The translations under genes were made by a program, and so were the position numbers. From the NCBI RefSeq assembly GCF_003710815.1, contig NZ_RHHP01000048.1, positions 1 through 44,503 on the forward strand: a stretch of DNA of 44,503 nucleotides, given 5' to 3'. The notes under the pieces are model-generated. The model saw only the letters and a list, made by a program, of their open reading frames with translations, did not search any database and was not told the DNA's origin. This document shows positions 35,005-42,623 of this stretch, one piece after another (the stretch's first letter is position 1; every line of letters starts with the position of its first letter). Source of the DNA: Brevibacillus centrosporus (lineage in GTDB: Bacteria; Bacillota; Bacilli; Brevibacillales; Brevibacillaceae).

Positions 35005-35403
35005 GTGGTACCATCTATTTTGCAATTGGTTGGAGCAATATTATTGGGAATCATGGTAGCTATTCGGGAAAAAAACGAATACAGAAAATTGGTGGCCATT
35101 GTAACTCCTATTCCTGGGAAGGTGCCTGCTAGATTGAGGAATCTTTATCAGGAAACGTGGACATTTAGGATAGGTCTGGTATTTGTTGTTTTAGGGTATG
35201 GAGTACAGATATGCAATATTGATAGTGACTACTTAGCGACTCTGCCTATTACTTATAAGATGATCGCTGCTTCAGTATTGGTAGTGATACTCTGTTACAT
35301 TGGAATATATTTCGCTAAGTTAATAGCCTTGCGCCAATTTAAAAGGGCAAAGCCGTATGATCCAAACGAGGACCCTGAAGAAGGCGAAATTATGATTAAA
35401 TAA
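35005..35403 (+). CDS. Small phage-encoded membrane protein
   Basis: A 132-aa protein with three hydrophobic helices (about 3-20, 55-72, 85-108) and an acidic C-terminal tail (PNEDPEEGEIMIK). GTG 35005 follows AAGGAGGTG. A terminator follows directly. No family recognised. Position near the lysogeny genes suggests an accessory or superinfection-related role, which is inference only. Confidence 0.65.
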   Translation: MVPSILQLVGAILLGIMVAIREKNEYRKLVAIVTPIPGKVPARLRNLYQETWTFRIGLVFVVLGYGVQICNIDSDYLATLPITYKMIAASVLVVILCYIGIYFAKLIALRQFKRAKPYDPNEDPEEGEIMIK

Positions 35404-35410
35404 TTTTGAA

Positions 35411-35437
35411 GAGGCACCCAAGTGGTGCTTTTTCTTT
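35411..35437 (+). terminator. Terminator of the 132-aa membrane protein gene
   Basis: Stem AGGCACC with GGTGCTT and a T-rich tail. Confidence 0.75.
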
Positions 35438-35451
35438 TGTAAAAAGCGACT

Positions 35452-35608
35452 GTACTCCACGTAGGGTACGGACAGAAGCGCAAACCATTGATACATAAGG
35501 CTTTTACAACGATCGTACTCCACGTAGAGGACAGTCGTGACCGTACTCCACGTAGGGTACAGATCCGTACTCCACGTAGAGTACAGTAGTGTACTCCACG
35601 TAGAGTAC
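35452..35608. repeat. Five 18-bp near-palindromic iterons
   Basis: GTACTCCACGTAGGGTAC at 35452-35469 recurs with small changes at 35515-35532, 35543-35560, 35567-35584 and 35591-35608. The best copies (GTACTCCACGTAGAGTAC) are dyad-symmetric apart from one central pair. Start-to-start spacing is 63, 28, 24 and 24 bp. Such an array implies binding of several copies of a dimeric protein, as an origin initiator or regulator. No gene is credible here, although the repeats are open in one frame. Confidence 0.85.
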
Positions 35609-35641
35609 AGTCAAACTTTTTCCTTCATTAGAGCGCGAAGC

Positions 35642-35678
35642 CTAAAGAAAATCTTTAAAGAAAATATTAAAGAAATAT
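35642..35678. repeat. AT-rich triple repeat next to the iterons
   Basis: TAAAGAAA occurs three times at 12-13 bp intervals (from 35643, 35656 and 35668) within 37 bp that are almost all A and T. Next to the iterons it resembles the DNA-unwinding element of an iteron origin. Confidence 0.6.
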
Positions 35679-35689
35679 ACTCGCGACAC

Positions 35690-35720
35690 TGTCACTCGTA
35701 TTTAGAGTGGCATTTTTTAT
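35690..35720 (+). terminator. Terminator
   Basis: Stem TGTCACTC/GAGTGGCA with a run of six T, between the iteron region and the 76-aa gene. Confidence 0.75.
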
Positions 35721-35748
35721 TTCAGAGAGAAGAGAGGGATAAGCATCC

Positions 35749-35979
35749 ATGAGCAATCTAGTTGAGCAGATTAAAAGCCACCTTGAAGAAATCGATCTGA
35801 GCATCAAAGAGGTATCGAACACAGGTAATGGTATCGAAGATGAAAAGATGTTCTGCACGTTGATGCAAGCTAAGTCAACGGCACTATTGGCGCTGGTACA
35901 AGCAGAGGCGAATGTGTTACAGAAGCCTACGATTACTGAGCAGTTATTCGGACCTAATGTAAGATTGGGGCGTGAATAG
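35749..35979 (+). CDS. Small phage protein, unknown
   Basis: A 76-aa mostly helical acidic protein (MSNLVEQIKSHLEEIDLSIKEV...). ATG 35749 lies about 10 nt after AGAGGG. The lipoprotein gene starts 1 nt after its stop, so translation is coupled. No family recognised. Confidence 0.65.
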   Translation: MSNLVEQIKSHLEEIDLSIKEVSNTGNGIEDEKMFCTLMQAKSTALLALVQAEANVLQKPTITEQLFGPNVRLGRE

Positions 35980-35980
35980 C

Positions 35981-36262
35981 ATGCGCAAGACCATTTTATT
36001 CGTATTGCTACTGCTGCTGATCCTATCGGGGTGTGGAACAAGTAGAGAGTTTCTTGTCGTGAAGTACAACGATCAAGGCAAGGCGATTACTAGCTATCAC
36101 GTCAAAGGATTCCAGCCTACCAAGAATGAGGATGGCGTATCGTTCTTTATGACTCATGGACGCGATCAACAGTTCATTCAAATGAGTGGCAACGTTGACG
36201 TCATCGAGGTAACAGGAACTGATGTACAGGCAGCAAAGGATAGGCTGGGCATTGGTGATTAG
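35981..36262 (+). CDS. Phage-encoded small lipoprotein
   Basis: A 93-aa lipoprotein: MRKTILFVLLLLLILSGC has a lipobox LSGC with the Cys at residue 18, then a 75-residue soluble domain of beta-rich appearance. ATG 35981 is 10 nt after GGGG; the in-frame GTG at 35972 is too close to that site. Lipoproteins at this place in temperate phages of Gram-positive bacteria (for example Ltp of phage TP-J34) block DNA entry by related phages; that role is inferred from position only. Confidence 0.75.
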   Translation: MRKTILFVLLLLLILSGCGTSREFLVVKYNDQGKAITSYHVKGFQPTKNEDGVSFFMTHGRDQQFIQMSGNVDVIEVTGTDVQAAKDRLGIGD

Positions 36263-36286
36263 GAATATCAAAAAGGAGGATATAGC

Positions 36287-36442
36287 ATGAGTACCTTCAC
36301 GTATATAACTACCTTGCTGTGTGCAGTCGTAGCTGCTTACCATTGTTGGACTGGCCATAGATGGTACAAGAAAGGCGACGTGCAAAAGGCCATCTACTAT
36401 GTTCTCGTGGGGATATATTTCCTAGTGGTTGCGACTAGGTAA
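36287..36442 (+). CDS. Small membrane protein, phage
   Basis: A 51-aa ORF with two hydrophobic segments (about 5-18 and 36-50) around a charged turn (HRWYKKGDVQK). AAAGGAGG lies 9 nt before ATG 36287. It follows the lipoprotein gene by 24 nt and is probably co-transcribed. No family recognised. Confidence 0.6.
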   Translation: MSTFTYITTLLCAVVAAYHCWTGHRWYKKGDVQKAIYYVLVGIYFLVVATR

Positions 36443-36781
36443 CAAGGATATAGATAAGGCTGTTAAACAACCAGCACCGTGTCTAATGGCTATGACGATG
36501 TTAATTAATCACGATTTAGACAACATCTAGAGCGAGGGTATATACGAGTACCACCGAACCAATCAACGCCTATACCACTGATCAACGGGTCCTTCTGGGG
36601 ACCTAAAAGCCTGCGGGTGCGCGTGAGCCCGAAATTGCGCTAGATTTTTTTGAAAAAAATTACTTTCGCTTTTGCTTAACCCGATCACCTGAGATGACAT
36701 TTTTTAATTTTGACTTCATCTGATGACCCGAAAATCGGTACCACTAAAATACACGCTTAAAACGAAAGTGAGGTGGGATAA
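36443..36781. other. Noncoding region before terminase; candidate cos region
   Basis: About 340 bp without a credible gene, directly upstream of terS where cos lies in lambda-type phages. It contains GGTCC/GGACC (36588-36603) and GCGGG/CCCG (36613-36631) inverted repeats, a GC-rich stretch, then an abrupt run of T and A (36643-36658). A TGTCTAA/TTAGACA inverted repeat lies near 36478-36514. The exact nick site cannot be read from sequence. Confidence 0.35.
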
Positions 36782-37309
36782 TTGGCGAGGCCAAAGGCGA
36801 AACCAGAGAATCTACAAGATAAAGAAATACTGACATCCGAATTGGCGGCAATTGTAGGGAAGACTCCCCAATGGATACGCCAATTAACGAGAGAAAAAGT
36901 ACTGAAACAGGTAAGCAGAGGTAAGTACAGTCTGGGAGAAGCAATTCAGGCGTACTGTGAGCATGTTTCCGGCGGAAAAGAAGAAGAGCAGAGGCCGCGT
37001 CTGATCGATTTTAAAACTCAGCATGAGAAGACCAAGGCTGAGAAAGCTGAGTTGGAGCTGGAGCAAATGAAAGGAAACCTCCACGCAGCTGCGGACGTTG
37101 AGCGGTTGCTGTCTGATCTTATCCTGACAACAAAGTCAAGGCTGCTTGGGGTTCCGAGCCGAATTGCAACAGAGTGTGAAAACGAATCGGCCGAGGTTGT
37201 AGAGGCGATCGTTCAGCGTGAGATTGAAACCGCGCTGTCTGCTCTGGCGAAGTATACCCCAGATAAGATTGGGGGCGAAATAGATCATGGTAGTCCAGAA
37301 GACGGTTGA
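36782..37309 (+). CDS. terS: Terminase small subunit, Nu1-like
   Basis: A 175-aa protein with an N-terminal winged helix (ELAAIVGKTPQWIRQLTREKVL...GKYSLGEAIQAYCEHV) followed by a coiled coil (EKTKAEKAELELEQMK) and a C-terminal domain. This is the lambda Nu1 layout: it recognises cos and hands DNA to the large subunit. TTG 36782 lies just after GAGGTG. It overlaps terL by 23 nt. First gene of the late operon. Confidence 0.88.
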   Translation: MARPKAKPENLQDKEILTSELAAIVGKTPQWIRQLTREKVLKQVSRGKYSLGEAIQAYCEHVSGGKEEEQRPRLIDFKTQHEKTKAEKAELELEQMKGNLHAAADVERLLSDLILTTKSRLLGVPSRIATECENESAEVVEAIVQREIETALSALAKYTPDKIGGEIDHGSPEDG

Positions 37310-39137
37310 CCTATTTGTCCGGGCAAATAAGCAATGGGAGCCGAAAAGGCGGCTTACCGTCTCCGAATGGGCTGACATGAATCGTGTTTTGACCACAGAA
37401 AGTAGCGCAGAGGCAGGCCCATGGCGGACCGATCGGGCGCCTTACCAGCGTGAAATCATGGACTCAATAGAGAAGTGGGAAGAAGTCGCAATCATGGCGT
37501 CCGCCCAAGTGGGAAAAACGGAATTCCTCCTGAATGTGACAGGATCGTACATCGATCAAGAGCCATGCCCGATTATGCACGTTTTGCCCAATGAGGATTT
37601 GATCCAGGCGTACTCGAAAAAAAGACTTACACCTATGATCAATAGCAGCGATGTGCTACGTAATAAAATCGGCGTTGCAAAGTCCCGTGACAGCGGTAAT
37701 ACGATTGAAGAGAAGTCATTCCCTGGGGGGTACGTAACAATCGTGGGGGCGAATGCTCCTGCCGGACTGTCATCCAGACCTGTACAAATTGTCCTGTGTG
37801 ACGAAGTGGACAGGTTCCCCATATCGTCAGGTAAAGAGGGCGATCCCATCTCTCTTGCCATTGCCCGTACCAAAACATTCCGCCACAAGCGCAGGCATCT
37901 TTTTGTTTCAACACCGGTTGAAAAAGAAACCTCTCGGATTTATCAACTGTATGAGGACAGCACAATGGAGCAGTGGTGTTTACCGTGTCCCCACTGCGGG
38001 GAGCTGCAACCACTACGGTTTAAGAACGGGATCGTCTACGAGCACTATGTTTCAGAGAGCGGAGAAATTGTCGTCACAAAAGCCGATCACCGTTGCGCAT
38101 ACTGTGGCATGCTTGGCTCAGAGAAGGAATGGAAACGTGGCGAGGGAAAGTGGATAGCCCGTAAACAACATTCGAGCCGACGTGGTTTTCATATCAATCA
38201 GCTTTCCAGCCCGTGGTCAGATTGGCGCGAGGTTGCGAAGGCTTTTTTGGTTGCAAAAAGAGAGGGTATCGACAAACTGAAAGTTTTTGTGAACACAGTA
38301 TTGGGCGAACCTTGGGAAACCAAGGAGAAAGGTGTGAACGAAAAGACTCTGGCGGCTCGTCGAGAAAGATATGCCTACGAAGTACCAGCCGAAGTGAAGG
38401 TAATCACAGCGGCAGTGGATACCCAAGACGACCGCTTTGAGATTGAAGTCAGGGGCTGGGGTGCTGGAAAAGAGTCATGGGGGATCGAATATCACCGTAT
38501 TTACGGTAATTTGGATAAGCCAGAAATCTGGAAGCAACTTGACGAGTTTCTTTGTCGTTCATGGCTTGGTGAAAACGGAAGAGAGTACCGAATTATCGGC
38601 GCTTGTATTGACTCGGGTGGGCACTTCACGAAAGAGGTTTATGAGTTCACACGAGCGCGTAATTACAGGCACATTTACGCCATCAAAGGGCAAGGTATCA
38701 GCCCGAAAACAGCCAAACAAGTTCCATTCATCTACAAAAAATCCAAAACTCAACTCGAAGGAGCTGTACTCTGGATGCTTGGCGTAGATGACGGCAAGGT
38801 TAAAGTGTTCGACAGTCTCAATGTTCAGGAGCCAGGACCACTTTACTGCCACTTTCCAGGCGAGGACAAGGGTTACACCGAAGAGTATTTCCTTGGCCTA
38901 ACTGCTGAAGCTCCTGTTTATCAGACTATTGGGGGAAGGAAGTACAAGACATGGAAGAAAATCCGTGATCGAAATGAGCCTTTTGACCTTGCCGTATACA
39001 ACAGGGCAGTGATCGAAATCCTGCGCCCGAATCTATCGCTACCAATTGAGCGCCAGCCGAATGGTCCGAAGGTTATGCCTGGTGGAACTGTGGTAGGTAA
39101 GAAACGCCGAAAACAAGGCGTTTCGAGCAGCATCTAG
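37287..39137 (+). CDS. terL: Terminase large subunit, lambda GpA family
   Basis: A 616-aa packaging motor and cos nuclease of the GpA family (PF05876). The ATPase P-loop variant is SAQVGKTE at residues 72-79 and the Walker B is IVLCDEVD. Two CxxC pairs (CPHCG, CAYCG) form the zinc-binding insert typical of GpA. The nuclease half follows (AAVDTQDDRFEIEVRGWG, a ruvC-like Asp). It works as a hetero-oligomer with TerS at the portal. The start overlaps terS, implying translational coupling. Confidence 0.95.
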   Translation: MVVQKTVDLFVRANKQWEPKRRLTVSEWADMNRVLTTESSAEAGPWRTDRAPYQREIMDSIEKWEEVAIMASAQVGKTEFLLNVTGSYIDQEPCPIMHVLPNEDLIQAYSKKRLTPMINSSDVLRNKIGVAKSRDSGNTIEEKSFPGGYVTIVGANAPAGLSSRPVQIVLCDEVDRFPISSGKEGDPISLAIARTKTFRHKRRHLFVSTPVEKETSRIYQLYEDSTMEQWCLPCPHCGELQPLRFKNGIVYEHYVSESGEIVVTKADHRCAYCGMLGSEKEWKRGEGKWIARKQHSSRRGFHINQLSSPWSDWREVAKAFLVAKREGIDKLKVFVNTVLGEPWETKEKGVNEKTLAARRERYAYEVPAEVKVITAAVDTQDDRFEIEVRGWGAGKESWGIEYHRIYGNLDKPEIWKQLDEFLCRSWLGENGREYRIIGACIDSGGHFTKEVYEFTRARNYRHIYAIKGQGISPKTAKQVPFIYKKSKTQLEGAVLWMLGVDDGKVKVFDSLNVQEPGPLYCHFPGEDKGYTEEYFLGLTAEAPVYQTIGGRKYKTWKKIRDRNEPFDLAVYNRAVIEILRPNLSLPIERQPNGPKVMPGGTVVGKKRRKQGVSSSI

Positions 39138-39166
39138 CTCATCATTTGAAGGGAGGTGAAAGGATA

Positions 39167-39394
39167 ATGCCGAGAATGACGCTTGAAGAAGCGAGGGCCA
39201 TGTACAAACTGTGGTCGGATGCGGAAAGAGCACTTGCAACTTCGCAGTCCTATACGTTTGCTGGTCGATCGTTGACCAGAGCGGATATGAGTACAGTGCT
39301 GGAGCGGAAAAAATACTATGGGCGCATTTGCGACGAACTCGAGACAGGTCGTCGACGTTCAAAAGTGCGCAGCATTACTCCGTTTGACCTATGA
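39167..39394 (+). CDS. Head-tail joining protein, gpW-like
   Basis: A 75-aa protein in the exact lambda W position between TerL and portal, with similar length to gpW (68 aa) and a helical N-terminus (MTLEEARAMYKLWSDAERAL). ATG 39167 follows GGGAGGTG; TTG 39146 overlaps that site. It overlaps the portal gene by 4 nt (ATGA). gpW stabilises filled heads and receives the tail. Confidence 0.8.
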   Translation: MPRMTLEEARAMYKLWSDAERALATSQSYTFAGRSLTRADMSTVLERKKYYGRICDELETGRRRSKVRSITPFDL

Positions 39395-41061
39395 ACAAAC
39401 TAGATCGTGCTATCGGGATGGTATTTCCGGCATGGGCAGAGCGTAGAGCAGCTGCACGAACAGAGGCAGCCAGGCATGAAGCAGTTCAAAACCTGCTTTC
39501 TGGTTATGGAAAAGGTTACGGCAGGCACGGTGCCAGTCAAACAAAGAAATCCATGGTCATGTGGCAAACGGATGTAGGTGATGCCGATGTGGATATCCAC
39601 GATAATCTTGAACGCTTGCGTGCGCGGGCGCGAGATTTGCACATGGGCTCAGACATCGTAGCTGCTGCGCACAAAGGACTGCGCACAAATATAGTTGGTA
39701 CCGGACTTAGGCTGAAGCCTGCATTTGACTCAAAGTATCTCAAACTTAGCAAGAAGGATGAAGAGAGGCTGCGAGACAGTATCTACAGGGAGTGGTCGAT
39801 GTGGGCTGAAACAACCAGATGTGATGCCGCGGGACTCAATGATTTCTATGAGTTGCAGTCGCTCGCATTTTTGTCAACGCTCATGAGTGGTGATGTTTTT
39901 GCCTTAATGCCCATGCTGCCACGCAAACATTCAGTTTATGACTTACGAATCAATCTCATTGAAGCAGATCGCTGCCACACGCCGGAGGCTATGGCACTTC
40001 TTAACTCTGAACGAATTCAGTCCGGGGTAGAGGTTGATGCTGATGGAATGGTGGTAGCCTATCATTTTTCCAACAGGCACCCCGGAAGCGACCGAGTAGC
40101 TGTATCACCGCATGAATGGGTGAGGGTTGAGAAGTACGGAGAACTCACCGGACGACTTAATGTCATCCACTTATTTGAGGCTGAGAGACCGGGGCAGCGC
40201 CGGGGGATACCTATTATTTCTCCAATCATTGAATCCCTCAAGCAACTTGACCAATATACCGAAGCTGAGTTGATGGCAGCTGTTATCGCGGCCATGTACA
40301 CCGTTTTTGTCAAATCGCCTGCCGAAGATGACGACTACATGCACGGGATGGAGGAACCTGAAACTGACAACCAGTACCAGGAACCAATTCCAGGAACGGG
40401 TGGTAGCAACGTCAAGATGGGGCGCGGGGCAATTGTCTACCTTGACCCAGGAGAGGAAGTCCAGTTTGCGAATCCAACACGACCAAATCCTGACTATGTG
40501 GGATTCGTAAATGCACTGCTCCGGCAGATTGCTGCGGCGCTGGAACTACCCTTTGAGATTTTGACCAAACAGTTCACGTCTTCGTACTCCGCAAGTCGTG
40601 GAGCTCTGCTAGAAGCGTGGAAGATGTACAAAATGCGTAGGTCTTGGCTTGCTAAGTCGTTTTGCCAGCCGATCTACGAAGAGTGGTTTGTTGAGGCAGT
40701 CACGAAAGGACGCATTGACGCGCCGGGTATCTTTGATGATCCGGCTATTTTTCATGCTTACACGCGTGCGGAATGGCATGGACCAAGCCAAGGTTTGCTC
40801 GACCCAACGAAAGAAGTTGACGCTGCAGTTACACGCATCGAAAACAACTTCTCGACGGCCGAACGCGAAACTGCCGAGTTGACAGGTGGATCGTGGGAAC
40901 AAAACATTGAGCAGCGAGCATATGAAAAAACACGCCTGGCAGATTTAGGTCTTTCCAGTAATACCAGCGTGACACCACAACAACGGGATAACGGAAATTT
41001 GGAAGATGATTCAGAAGATGATTCGGAAGGAGGTGAAAAAGAAAATGCCAAAAAAAATTAA
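39391..41061 (+). CDS. Portal protein, lambda gpB family
   Basis: A 556-aa portal of the lambda family (PF05136). It forms the dodecameric ring at one capsid vertex through which DNA enters. Typical features: MGSDIVAAAHKGLRTNIVGTGLRL, ISPIIESLKQLDQYTEAELMAAVIAAMYTVFVK, and PFEILTKQFTSSYSASRGALLEAWK. The acidic C-terminus (EDDSEDDSEGGEKE) overlaps the next gene's start by 17 nt. Start overlaps gpW by 4 nt. Confidence 0.94.
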   Translation: MNKLDRAIGMVFPAWAERRAAARTEAARHEAVQNLLSGYGKGYGRHGASQTKKSMVMWQTDVGDADVDIHDNLERLRARARDLHMGSDIVAAAHKGLRTNIVGTGLRLKPAFDSKYLKLSKKDEERLRDSIYREWSMWAETTRCDAAGLNDFYELQSLAFLSTLMSGDVFALMPMLPRKHSVYDLRINLIEADRCHTPEAMALLNSERIQSGVEVDADGMVVAYHFSNRHPGSDRVAVSPHEWVRVEKYGELTGRLNVIHLFEAERPGQRRGIPIISPIIESLKQLDQYTEAELMAAVIAAMYTVFVKSPAEDDDYMHGMEEPETDNQYQEPIPGTGGSNVKMGRGAIVYLDPGEEVQFANPTRPNPDYVGFVNALLRQIAAALELPFEILTKQFTSSYSASRGALLEAWKMYKMRRSWLAKSFCQPIYEEWFVEAVTKGRIDAPGIFDDPAIFHAYTRAEWHGPSQGLLDPTKEVDAAVTRIENNFSTAERETAELTGGSWEQNIEQRAYEKTRLADLGLSSNTSVTPQQRDNGNLEDDSEDDSEGGEKENAKKN

Positions 41062-42217
41062 GCTGAACGGCCCAGTCATCGGGGATGGAAGCACTTGGCT
41101 ATATGACTGGTTAAATATGCCCTATATCAGTGCTTCAAAGATATCAAAAGAATTGGATGAAGCGCGCGGTGATGATGTCGAGCTTTATATCAATTCGGGC
41201 GGAGGTTCGGTATTCGCTGGATCTGAGGGTTATACCATCCTGAAGGAGTACCCTGGAAAGGTAACGGCTAAAATCACAGGTGTAGCAGCGAGCGCTGCCT
41301 CATTCCTAGCAATGTCTGCTGATGAGATTATGATGTCGCCGACTGCACAAATGATGATTCACAATGCTGCAACGTGGACGGATGGGGACAAGAATACTCA
41401 TTCCAGCAACACGAATATGCTGCACGGTACGGACGTTGCAATCACCAATGCATACCGGTTGAAGACAGGGAGAAGCATGGATGAATTGCTTGACCTGATG
41501 AATAAAACAACATGGATGAACGCACAGCAGGCGGTCGAGTTGGGGTTTGCTGACGGTATTCTGTTCGATGAGGAAAACTCTCTTGTCTCCGTATCGAACA
41601 GTATTAGTGGAGAAATTCCGCCGCAAGTTGTTGATAAACTCCGTGATGTTCTGATCGGGTCGATGATCAAAGGCAAAATGACAACAAAGACCATGGCCGG
41701 AAGCGGAAGCAATGCCATTCCCTTTGAAGGGATGGACTTGTCAGCTATCTTGCAGCAAGGTGGGATTTTAAACTCACTTGAGCTGGACAACATCCCGACT
41801 GACCAAAGTAATACAAAGGAGGAACCAGAAATCATGGATTTTAAAGAATTGAAAGAAAAACACCCTAACCTGGTCAACGAAATTATGACACAGGCTATTA
41901 CTGCTGAACGAAGCCGAATCTCTGCGCTAAATGAATTGGCCGATGCTCCTGGAGCTGCACCGTTTATCAAAGATGCTATCGAAAACGGAGAGACCGCTGG
42001 CGATGTGGCAATGAAAATTATCAAGGCTTCTGCTGAACGCGTAAAGCAAGAAGGTGAAAACAGACAAACAGACGCTGAGAATAGCAAAGTGACAGAAGTT
42101 GTCTCTCAGCCACCAGCAAATCAGGAAACGAATGAGGCCGCAGAAGAAGCTGCTGCAATTGAGAACATGGTTCAGTACGCAACAGAACTGATCAATAAAA
42201 AAGGAGGTCGCCAATAA
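41045..42217 (+). CDS. Head maturation protease, ClpP type, fused to scaffold domain (lambda C analogue)
   Basis: A 390-aa protein. Residues 1-185 are a ClpP-like serine protease with Ser83 (GVAASAAS), His106 (MMIHNA) and Asp171 (ELGFAD). After a linker, residues 264-390 form a helical, charged scaffold-like domain (MDFKELKEKHPNLVNEIM ... IENMVQYATELINKK). This mirrors lambda C, where the protease domain is fused to the Nu3 scaffold. ATG 41045 follows AAGGAGGTG, within the end of the portal gene. Confidence 0.92.
   Translation: MPKKIKLNGPVIGDGSTWLYDWLNMPYISASKISKELDEARGDDVELYINSGGGSVFAGSEGYTILKEYPGKVTAKITGVAASAASFLAMSADEIMMSPTAQMMIHNAATWTDGDKNTHSSNTNMLHGTDVAITNAYRLKTGRSMDELLDLMNKTTWMNAQQAVELGFADGILFDEENSLVSVSNSISGEIPPQVVDKLRDVLIGSMIKGKMTTKTMAGSGSNAIPFEGMDLSAILQQGGILNSLELDNIPTDQSNTKEEPEIMDFKELKEKHPNLVNEIMTQAITAERSRISALNELADAPGAAPFIKDAIENGETAGDVAMKIIKASAERVKQEGENRQTDAENSKVTEVVSQPPANQETNEAAEEAAAIENMVQYATELINKKGGRQ
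41834..42217 (+). CDS. Nested in-frame scaffolding protein (Nu3 analogue)
   Basis: An internal ATG at codon 264 of the protease gene has its own strong site AAAGGAGG (41815-41822) at 11 nt, in the same frame, and would give a 127-aa helical, acidic protein equal to the protease C-terminal domain. Lambda Nu3 is made in the same way from the 3' part of C and guides capsid assembly. Predicted, not proven. Confidence 0.7.
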   Translation: MDFKELKEKHPNLVNEIMTQAITAERSRISALNELADAPGAAPFIKDAIENGETAGDVAMKIIKASAERVKQEGENRQTDAENSKVTEVVSQPPANQETNEAAEEAAAIENMVQYATELINKKGGRQ

Positions 42218-42609
42218 TGCCAACATACGAAAGTGTTAAATTTGATGATTTGTTCGCTGGTGGAGTTAAGCCACCAACAGCAATTGCTGTCGTTGTCAAA
42301 GCCGGTTCCGGGGTAATTACTCGAGGTATGGTACTTGGAAAGACCACTGAATTAGGTGAGTCCGATCTTTACGCAGGTACACCTGTGATGGTTCCTGTGG
42401 ATTCTACCAAAACAGACGGTTCAGAGGAGCCATATGCAATCTTGGCTGACGTCGAAGTAGACGCTACGTCCAAAGATGTTCGCGCTGTGGCTTACACTGA
42501 TGGAGAATTCAACCGTGCGGCGCTCAAATTTGGCGGAGCTGATACCATTGCGACGCATGAAACAGCGCTGCGTAAGATCGGCATTATTACAAAACGAGTT
42601 GTAAAATAA
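42217..42609 (+). CDS. Head decoration protein, lambda gpD family
   Basis: A 130-aa protein in the D position, with the gpD-like run PYAILADVEVDATSKDVRAVAYTDGEFNRAALKF. gpD trimers cap the expanded capsid and stabilise it. ATG 42217 overlaps the previous stop by one base (TAATG) after AAAGGAGG. Confidence 0.87.
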   Translation: MPTYESVKFDDLFAGGVKPPTAIAVVVKAGSGVITRGMVLGKTTELGESDLYAGTPVMVPVDSTKTDGSEEPYAILADVEVDATSKDVRAVAYTDGEFNRAALKFGGADTIATHETALRKIGIITKRVVK

Positions 42610-42623
42610 GGAGGACCTACACA

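Noticed and set aside
35452..35608. CRISPR array
   Set aside because: The repeats are only 18 bp, palindromic throughout, with spacers of 6-10 bp (45 bp once), and no cas genes are nearby.
32362..35642. AGAGCGCGAAGCC shared at 32363-32375 and 35630-35642 as a possible att duplication
   Set aside because: A 13-bp match is expected by chance in a 44-kb window, and the second copy lies inside the element rather than at its end.
35537..35752. A 71-codon frame encoding repeated VLHVEYS units
   Set aside because: The repetition simply reflects the DNA iterons read in one frame; the spacing of 28 bp between two copies is not a multiple of three, and no ribosome site precedes it.
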